Shown one piece after another: positions 55,618-64,000 of a DNA stretch of 64,000 nucleotides. A model generated the notes under the pieces. It was not told the DNA's origin. It made no database searches and worked only from the letters and a program-made list of their open reading frames with translations. Location: assembly GCA_947311845.1 (NCBI GenBank), contig CAMZMU010000059.1:57448444-57512443 (forward strand), given 5' to 3'. This DNA comes from Poa pratensis. Lineage: Eukaryota; Streptophyta; Magnoliopsida; Poales; Poaceae. The translations under genes and the position numbers were made by a program. Position 1 is the stretch's first letter; the number at the start of each line of letters is the position of its first letter.

Positions 55618-57988
55618 TGAAAGAACGAGGATGTCGCCTAGAGGGGGGTGAATAGGCGTTTTAAAATAATTACGGTTTAGGCTTGAATAAATGCGGAATA
55701 AAACTAGCGTTTAATTTATCAAGCACAAAATCTAAACAAGCTAGGTTCACCTATGTGCACCAACAACTTATGCTAAGCAAGATTAACAACTAAGTGATAG
55801 CAATATAGATAACTTCAAGCTCGATGGCTATCACAAAGGTAAATGCATAAGTAAAGGTTTGGGTTTAGAAGTAACCGCAAAGTGGACACGAGGAGATGTT
55901 TCCCGTAGTTCCTTCCCAATGGAAGTACGTCTACGTTGGAGGGGTGTGGAGCCTCCTAGGCACTCCAATAGCACCGATGTGCTCACCCTATTCTCCATGA
56001 GCTTCACCCGTGAGGGATTGGCTCGTTCCACTATGAGGTCGACTTGAAGGCGTTGACCAAACCGATACACCAAGGTTGAGGAACTCCACAAAGAGTTGGA
56101 GACTCCCAACAATGTCCCGGAGCTTAGCAACAAGATAAAGCTCCGAAACTCACAAAGGCCTCCTAGGGTTACAACTAACCCACGAGGCAACGAGAACCAC
56201 AAAGAGTAATGAGCTTCTCAAACTTCAACTCCACGTATCACCGTGGAGAACTCAAACCGATGCACCTAATGCAATGGCAAGAATACAAGAAGTGCTCAAA
56301 GCCCTTCACTCTCAAATCCCACCAAAGCAACTAATGCTATGGAGGACGATGGGAGGAAGAGCAAGGAAACAACAAATGAATCCCAAGATCTAAATCCAAT
56401 GAGCTCCCCTCACTTAGAGGAGAGATTGATTGGTGGAAATATGGATCTAAATCTCCTCTCTCTTTTCCCTCAAGAAGGAGCAAGAATCATTGGAGGGATT
56501 GAGAGATAAGCAAGCTCAAGAGGGTCAACAATGGAGGAGAAACACGAGCTCAAGAGATGGGGTCATTGAGGAAGAAGACCCCCTTAAATAGGACCTCAAA
56601 AATCTGCCCGTTATGGCCAAAACGTGCCCAGGGACGGTACTACCGCCCCCCGGCAGCGGTACTACCGTTATGGGGATTCCGGGCGCTCAAAACGCGCCCA
56701 TGGGCGGTACTACCGCCCCCCGGCAGCGGTACTACCGTTCTGGGATGATTTCGGGCGATTTTGGTACTGTCTCGGGCGGTACCCGGGCGGTACAGATCCG
56801 GTACTACCGCTGCACGGAAAACTGCAGAAACGTCCAAACGAAAACGACGATATCTTGATCATCCGAACTCCGTTTTCGATGATCTTGGGCTCGTTGAAAT
56901 CACAACGACGAGCTTTACAAGATCATGCAGAGAAACATCATAGTCCAACAAGGGAGGATAAAACCAAATGGGGAAAGGTTAACCTCTCAAAAATAGAACA
57001 ACCGGTAAAACCTCCAACACCAAAAACGCAATAAGTTTTTCTTACGAAATCCGTTTTTGATGAACTTGAGCTTGTCTTGAAGATCATGACAAGCTCTAAA
57101 ACCACACATGGAGAAAGCCAAATAAGAACCAAGAAAGATGATGCCAAGTATGCAAAGGTTTGAGCTCTCTCCGAACGATACGATCAAGTTACTCATTCGA
57201 GAGCCCCTCTTGAAAGTGTGGCATCTATCCTATAATCCGGTCTCTTACTAACACCATGAGACCGGTAAAATAGAAACCCTATCAAGGTCATACCTTTGCC
57301 TTGCGCAATCCACTTGAGCTAGATGATGACGATCTTGATCACCTCAAGTTGGATCACCTTTCTTGATTGCGCTCCGCTTGGTGAAGACTTGTGAAATGCT
57401 CCCCCATACACAATATGGGAGAGCCACTTTTAGGAACATCTTCACTTGGCCATTATCTTGATGACGACCACCGCTTGACGTCATCCGCCATGGGCTATAT
57501 GGAATCTTCCTTTGATGCATGCCCATGGGAAGATACCTAACCCCACATAGATACTCCACACACACATGTATATGGGTTAGTTCACAAAGCTATATAGACA
57601 ATTGCTTACCATACCATTGGATCACAAGATCCCACATGGTACAACATGTAGCTTTGTGTGTTGATCACTTGAATCCACTCTTTGCACTTAGCCTTGATCA
57701 ACTTGTATCTTTCCTTCTCTCTTCACAAGATGATGTCTTGAAGGTGAACATGAATATCCACGCCATCATATTCTTCAAGACATGCTTGAATATGCTCAAC
57801 TCTACACATGACCATTCTTCATATAAACCTTTAATAAGATCTTGGTCATCTTATAATCTTCTAGAGTCCAACACATGAACTCCAACCTTTTCCTATGGAC
57901 AAGATCTAAGGATATATCAATGCAAACATTAGTCCATAAGGATTGTCATTAATTACCAAAACCACACATGGGGCACCATGCTCTTTCA
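55618..57988 (-). repeat. 3' LTR of the gag-only element (about 2.37 kb)
   Basis: Bounded by TGAAAGA and TCTTTCA, an inverted terminal pair. The polypurine tract AAAATGGGGGAGAT (minus strand) abuts it at 57989-58002. The far end is fixed by this tract and the terminal motif, because the other LTR is only partly in the window. Confidence 0.75.
56630..56809. repeat. 70-bp tandem repeat with palindromic GGTACTACCG boxes
   Basis: GGTACTACCG occurs at 56636, 56658, 56706, 56728 and 56800. The first two pairs are 70 bases apart inside near-identical units. They lie in the LTR. Confidence 0.8.
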
Positions 57989-60900
57989 ATCTCCCCCATT
58001 TTGGTAATTGATGACAATCCCTTTTACGAGGGTTTATATAATGAATTAAGCAACCATGCAAAGGAAAAGCAAGGATGCATGAGCATGAAAGGCAAATGCT
58101 TAAGAACGAAACCAAAGCATAAAACCAAATTCCCTTAAACCCTCTAAACTTCTCCCCCATTGGCATCCATTGCCGAAATGGGTGAAATTTTTAGAAGGCC
58201 AATATAATAAGAGCTCCCCATAAAGTATGCATTTCTCAAGATATGAGTGAAATCAAATGCACATATTCAATGACGAATAGATTGAGGGAGATCAAATTAT
58301 ATTGAGGATCCAAAGATTGCAAAAGGATGATATGGTGAAAAGGGTATCAACGAATGAAACATGCAATCAAAGAACCCAAATCCAATTGAACAAAAGATTT
58401 TATGATTTGAACAAAACAATGTTTCGAGAGAAAATAGAGGAGCTCCCCAATATCATGTACTATTTAGAAATTGTATTTGAGTACCACATACACAAAGATG
58501 GAATCATCACTCCCCCATAATCCTTTGAAACACAAAACATGTGCAAGAGAGAATGTATATAAAACAAGGCATAACACTTGCAACAACACATGGTTGAGCA
58601 TCAAAAGAAGACCGACAAAATATCCAAATGCGAGAACATTTAAAAGATTTAGGCTCAACCAAATGATGTGTGTGACATAGCAAAGCCTTTTATAAGAGTA
58701 CATCATAGGTGAGCATTGAGCATCACCATAGTCTCAAAGGAATGATAAGCAAGGAGCAAAGCATGTCATTTCAACACACACAACCGACAAAAATGAGTGC
58801 ACAAGATCCAATAAAATAGGGCAAGCACTCATAAGGCAAATATTTTCCGGAGCCACCAAAAGATCCAAAAACATAAAGAGGTGGACACCAAGGAAATAGG
58901 ATATCAATTTGCGATGTAACATTTCTCATGTGTATAGATTTCTAAGTAGATAACAATCATATGATATACATCCACAAAGAAACATGTACACACAAAATAG
59001 TTACTAAAGAGAAGAACATGATACCCAAGAGGAAGTCATATATACACCATTAAGATCTTTGCTTAAAAGCATAGCACATAGCTCAAATTTATCTTAAAGG
59101 ATATAAATAGACTTCCAACACAAACGCATCAAAGGCATCACAAATATCCACAAGGGAAAAGTGATAGTTGGGATGCTTTGAGAAGGAAACAAGTATCACA
59201 AGGAACAAAAGAATCATGCCAAGATGCAACCTACACAAGGTTGAATGCAAGAAATGTATGCATGAGGTAGATACTTGTTACCGAGATGGCATTGGTGATG
59301 TAGAAGATTTAGCAATCACGATCATCATAGCTTGGCTTCAATAAGCACATGGTGAGAGCACCTTCCTTATGAATGAGACAAGGCATCCAATGCATCTCCG
59401 AAGTACCTAAAACACAATTCAAGTACAAAATGGTCCCCAAACATATTGGGTCCGAAGTAGTTAGGAAACTACAATACATAGGACAAACTCCACATGAATA
59501 TGTGCATATGGATATGAAATTGAATTTCATGCACATCTTAGCCGATTTAGGATTCGGTGGAGTTTACCCGATATATTGGATCAAAGAAAGTAAACATGCC
59601 ATAATTTATACATGAAGTAAATATGCATGTCAAGACCTTCAAGAACCAAAAGAAGACACATTTGGACAAAATACAAAGAATACCAAGAAGGCACACCAAA
59701 GTGTGACATGCAAGAGAATTGTCCAAATTATATCAAAACCCAAATCAACACATGATTGAGAAAGATACCAAAGAAAGATACCAAATGAAAGATATATCAA
59801 GGAATGAGATAACTAACTCCCAAAGAGAGAAAGATTCCAACAAATAGACCAAACCCTCTACACTTTCTATGATGGCACAAAGTACCAAGACAAAAAGGTT
59901 TGTCTTTCCACGAGACATGTCATCGGGCTCAAACACCAATTTAAAATAGATCAAGTAGCAATTGAAGACAAATAATGTTCTAAAGCATATAGGATAGCTC
60001 CCCCAAGATTTGTGCATTATTTATGATCTTGCATTGGAATGCAAAATGCACACAAATGGGATCATTACACTCCAAATATATTATTCAAACACTAGTCATG
60101 TTCAAGAAAAGCAATAAGATCCAATACCAATTTAAAAATGGTGTTCTACTCAAAATAGGATAGCTCCCCCAAGAATAGTGCATTATCTTAGAAGTGTGAC
60201 TTTGAATGTAAATGCACAAGAATGGGATCACGGCTTTTCCTATTTTAAGGAAAACACAAAACAACATGAGTAGAGCAAGAGGATCCAAAGGTCAAGGAAG
60301 ACAAAAGAAAGTTTGATCAAAACTAATCCTTGGCAATAAATAAGGCAATTAAGAGCAAAGACCAATGTAAATATGATCAATATACTTTACCACAAATAAG
60401 ATTATCACTTGTAAAGACAAGTAATGTATGGAGATAATTCTCGGTGGTAAATGACAAAGATATTCAAGATCATATTCTCAAAACAAGAGCGAATAGGCAA
60501 ATATGGAACTTGTTTGAGAAACATGCCACATAGGAACAAGATAATTTACAATATCAATTCTAAGTGGCAAAACCTCACTTGTTCACATTTTCTAGGTTCG
60601 TAATATGCACAATGCTTATTACTCCCCCATAATGTGATAATCCATTTGTTTTCAACAAGAGGCAAACAAAAACCAAATAGAGATAGTTAATGGACATTTA
60701 GAATTCGAATTTCTCATGAGCATGACATACCACATAGAGACTAGATAATATTGATATATCAACACTAAGTGGTATTCCTCATGTATACACATTTTTAGGA
60801 TTGTGACGTGCCGAAAGCATATCACTCCCCCAAAATGGGAAAGTCCATTAAACTATCACAAGAGCCAATTAAGATAAAACAAGAAGCAATAGAGGCTCAA

Positions 60901-61200
60901 CACAAACACACACAACCATGATGTGCAAACCAACATACACACACTAGATTACTCAAGATAGGTAAGTGGTAGGCACATCATAGTCAAACACATGCAAGGT
61001 ACAAAACCAAACACATGCAAGGGGCAAGCAACTTTCAATGTATATATAATTTAAATACACGTTACCGCAAGGAGGCACGTTGGATATAAGATAGAGATAT
61101 GAAAATCCAAATGACTTGGCTTGGGAAATATGATTGATGAAGATCCCTTAATTCTTCATAATGTAGCCAAGTCTCCAAAGCCCTCCAACAACACCTATTG
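57989..61200 (-). other. non-coding internal region of the gag-only element
   Basis: About 3.2 kb of A-rich plus-strand sequence without domains on either strand. At least seven scattered CTCCCCCA motifs (57991, 58144, 58511, 59999, 60165, 60623, 60826) copy the polypurine tract core. Confidence 0.75.
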
Positions 61201-61201
61201 A

Positions 61202-63427
61202 TCAAGTTTTAGCTTGTTGGTCCCCAACCAAGTTGGGTCCTAAGAGGTTAGTCACAATAGGCTTGGCCACCCAAATGGTTCTTTTCTTGACACCACTTTG
61301 AGTACCAACAAATTTGGCAAACACATTGCCAACCTTATCCTTCTCAAGAGAGTAAACATCATCAATTATGATTGGGTTGGATAAGGTACCGTTAGTGCAT
61401 GAAGAAGCAAGATGTCCCTTCTCGCGACATAGATAGCAACATCTACTTCCACCTTTCTTCTTAGTTGATTTCTCAACTTGAGAAGCTTTAGCTTGATTCT
61501 CCTTGGGAAGTGGCCTTTCTTCAACGTTGGATACTTGAGTATGAACTTGAGGCCGCTTCCCTTGTTGCTTCTCACTTAAATGCTTCTTCTTCATTGGGCA
61601 AGATCTCACATGATGCCCTTCAATCTTGCACTTGAAGCAAACAATCTTGGCCGAATCTTTTACTTGTTCTAGGCCCTTCTTCTTGATGGTCTTGTGCTTC
61701 TTCTTAATGTTGGACTTCTTCTTAACATCGGAGTTGAATCCAAGTCCACTCTTGTCATTGGGAGATTTTTGCACACTCAACATATTGTCAAGTGCCGACT
61801 TCCCAACATGACCTTTTCCAAGTCTTTCTTCAAAGAAGTGACTTGGCCTTGAGCTCTTTTATCTCCTCTACATGGTTAGTAACAACACAAGTACTAGAGG
61901 AAGTAGAAGCTTCATTGTTAGAGCAACAAGGCATGGAAAGCAATTCATCACAAGGTGTAAAATATCATGAGTGGATGAACTACTAGGACTAGCACAAGAC
62001 AATATAACATTTCGAGTAGAAGTTGTGCCATTGTCCACATGAGGCTCACAAGATGTTACCTTAGTTGAAGTAGCCTCATGAGCTAACTTTAGCCGATCAT
62101 GGGAGACTAGAAGATCATTATGAGAGCTCGAGAGCTTTTCATGACTTTCTTCCAATTTCCTATAATTGCTTGTTAGCAACTCAAGTTGAGCCCTTAGCTC
62201 AACATTCTCCTTTAATATGGATGCTTCACAATAAGTAGAGTTAGTAGCACAAGCATCATCATTTTTAGATTTGAGGACATTAGAAAGAGCAAGAGCATGA
62301 TCTTTCTTAATTTAGAAAAGTCTAAACTATAAGATTCCTCAAGACTACAAAGTTTTTCCTCAAGGATCCTTCTACGCTCTTGCTCTTCATTAAGAGCAAT
62401 AGAAAGATCCCCGATCTCATCGGTGTAGTCTTGCTCACGACCTTCCATTTCCACAATGGTGTCCTCATGCTCATAAATAAGTTTATTGACCTCAATAGCA
62501 TTAGCCATGATTTCCATGAAGTTAGAGCGAGCATTTTTATTTTACTCAAAGCAAGAAAGACAATTTCACCTTTCTTATTTAGAGAATCAACAATATCATT
62601 CTCTTCATTATTATCATCATCTTTAGATTTAATGGGGTTCAAAGTAGGAGATACCTTTGACTCCTTAGCCATAAGGCAAAAGATGGTCGATGAAGATGAA
62701 ACATTACTTGAGGCACCACTCAAGTACACATCTTGTTCCATAGGAAGTTGGGTTTCCTCTACAATGTTAGTGACCAACGGAATAGAGGAAACACACACAT
62801 TTGTAGTATGGCAACAAGATAAAGCAAGCATATCATCATGAGATTTAGACAAACAATTTTGACAAGATATGCAAGGACTATCAACACAAGCATGTAAAGC
62901 ATGAATGGTGCTAGATGTGTTTAAGTCCAAAGGTAGATCATTGCAACAATGTTGAGGCAAAGAATCATCAATAGTAAGTTTACTATCATTGTTGCAAAGT
63001 CTAGCACTACTCACCATCTCATTAGGTTGTGGCTTACCACATGTTGGTGAAGTAGAGGAAGTTGAGAACTCATCACGCCCGGAAGTGGAGGGAGAACAAT
63101 CATCCTCAATAATATTGGACACATCATATTTGTCTTGAAGCTTTGTCCATAAATCATGAGCATTCCGAAAAGGCATGATTGACTCAAGAACTACATTGCT
63201 CAAAACACCAACAATAGCATGAGATACTAGAGAATTGAGATAAGAGTTTTCCTCATCCTCTAAAGATAACTTTTGGAGATCCTTTGGAGGAGGAAAATCC
63301 ATATCTACAATTCTCTCCATTTTTGGGCCATACACCCGAAAAAGATTAAGCATGCGAATTTTCCAAACATCATAATTTGTGCCATCGAATATGAAAGTGG
63401 GATCATTTGCTAATCTCTAAACGACAT
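61202..63427 (-). pseudogene. copia-type gag with coiled coil and two zinc knuckles
   Basis: Capsid-like protein. The likely ATG at 63427 (MSFR) is followed after a one-base break by LANDPTFIFDGTNYDVWKIR, the start of copia gag (DUF4219/UBN2 type), then DLWTKLQDKYDVSN near 63125. A long Ser/Cys-rich insert follows, then coiled coil (EIGDLSIALNEEQERRRIL and LTSNYRKLEESHEKLSSSHN, 62420-62080). Near the end are two CCHC knuckles: CFKCKIEGHHVRSC and CYLCREKGHLASSC (61640-61400). It stops at 61202 after GDQQAKT. Frameshifts occur near 63415, 62540, 62320 and 61970-61790. Confidence 0.8.
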
Positions 63428-63467
63428 CTTTACTCTCAAGGCGGTGAAGCCTAATAAAGAGAGCCTG

Positions 63468-63479
63468 GCTCTGATACCA
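63468..63479 (-). other. primer-binding site, initiator tRNA-Met
   Basis: On the minus strand TGGTATCAGAGC lies two bases inside the LTR edge. It is the standard tRNA-iMet primer site of plant copia elements. Confidence 0.88.
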
Positions 63480-63481
63480 AT

Positions 63482-64000
63482 TGAAAGAACGAGGATGTCG
63501 CCTAGAGGGGGGTGAATAGGCGTTTTAAAATAATTACGGTTTAGGCTTGAATAAATGCGGAATAAAACTAGCGTTTAATTTATCAAGCACAAAACCTAAA
63601 CAAGCTAGGTTCACCTATGTGCACCAACAACTTATGCTAAGCAAGATTAACAACTAAGTGATAGCAATATAGATAACTTCAAGCTCGATGGCTATCACAA
63701 AGGTAAATGCATAAGTAAAGGTTTGGGTATAGAAGTAACCGCAAAGTGGACACGAGGAGATGTTTCCCGTAGTTCCTTCCCAATGGAAGTACGTCTACGT
63801 TGGAGGGGTGTGGAGCCTCCTAGGCACTCCAATAGCACGATGTGCTCACCCTATTCTCCGTGAGCTTCACCCGTGAGGGATTGGCTCGTTCCACTATGAG
63901 GTCGACTTGAAGGCGTTGACCAAACCGATACACAAGGTTGAGGAACTCCACAATGAGTTGGAGCCTCCCAACAATGTCCCGGACTTAGCAACAAGATAAA
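63482..64000 (-). repeat. 5' LTR of the gag-only element, partial
   Basis: Matches 55618 onward base for base apart from about ten substitutions and one-base indels. It continues past the window edge. Confidence 0.9.

Larger units (their letters stand above)
55618..64000 (-). mobile_element. gag-only copia-like LTR element (TR-GAG type), partial
   Basis: Minus-strand element running off the right edge. The left LTR (its 3' LTR) is 55618-57988. The right LTR (its 5' LTR) starts at 63482. Both begin TGAAAGAACGAGGATGTCGCC in plus orientation. The primer site beside the right LTR matches tRNA initiator-Met. Gag is encoded at 63427-61202; no protease, integrase or RT follows in the 3.2 kb up to the left LTR. 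It must use proteins from another element. It inserted in the F-box gene; the left flank is CCAAC. Confidence 0.85.

Noticed and set aside
1..64000. tRNA or rRNA genes, CRISPR arrays, bacterial operons or riboswitches
   Set aside because: None seen. Spliced genes and plant retroelements show a eukaryotic nuclear sequence.

Overview
This window looks like a piece of a large grass nuclear genome, most likely Triticeae (wheat, barley or Aegilops). A few short genes with GT-AG introns sit in a sea of nested retrotransposons: a non-autonomous Ty3/gypsy element primed by tRNA-Asp, a 13-kb Tat-type gypsy element, a gag-only copia-like element, several LINEs, CACTA/hAT/Mutator-like relics and MITEs. 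The organism is inferred from repeat style and codon use, not from a database search.

Layout. 1-3.5 kb: an OMA1-like M48 metallopeptidase gene (1402-2177) with a duplicated segment in its leader. 3.5-15.0 kb: a decayed LINE split by an LTR element at 4838-13044 (5-bp target duplication) that carries gag and protease only. 15.4-28.4 kb: a Tat-lineage gypsy element on the minus strand with dual RNase H, and an intron-containing opposite-strand ORF between its integrase and 3' LTR. 29-30.1 kb: an LTR relic split by a 0.9-kb retroposon with a 14-bp target duplication. 31.4-31.8 kb: a small Tim17/22/23-family gene. 33-35.8 kb: LINE relics. 35.9-38.1 kb: a three-exon minus-strand gene whose C-terminal half resembles the grass DUF3615 family, with one frameshift. 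38.3-38.9 kb: CACTA relic. 39.5-42.9 kb: a complete ten-coding-exon trehalose-6-phosphate phosphatase gene, the best-preserved gene here. 43-54.2 kb: LINE pieces, three hAT-type MITE-like elements, a long-armed foldback MITE, a copia relic and a region whose GAAGCA motifs switch strand. 54.3-55.6 kb: the 5' part of an F-box gene cut by an LTR at 55618. 55.6-64 kb: a gag-only (TR-GAG-like) element on the minus strand that runs off the window.

The host genes show no operon-like or pathway link. TPP acts in trehalose metabolism, the M48 and Tim17-like proteins are probably organellar membrane or protease proteins, and the F-box protein would belong to an SCF ubiquitin ligase. The two LTRs of the same elements differ mainly by one-base indels, especially in GC-rich parts. 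Some single-base frameshifts called here may therefore be base-calling errors rather than biology. I found no convincing wholly new system; the most unusual structures are the antisense ORF of the Tat element, the PBS-like copy inside an LTR and the gag-only element.
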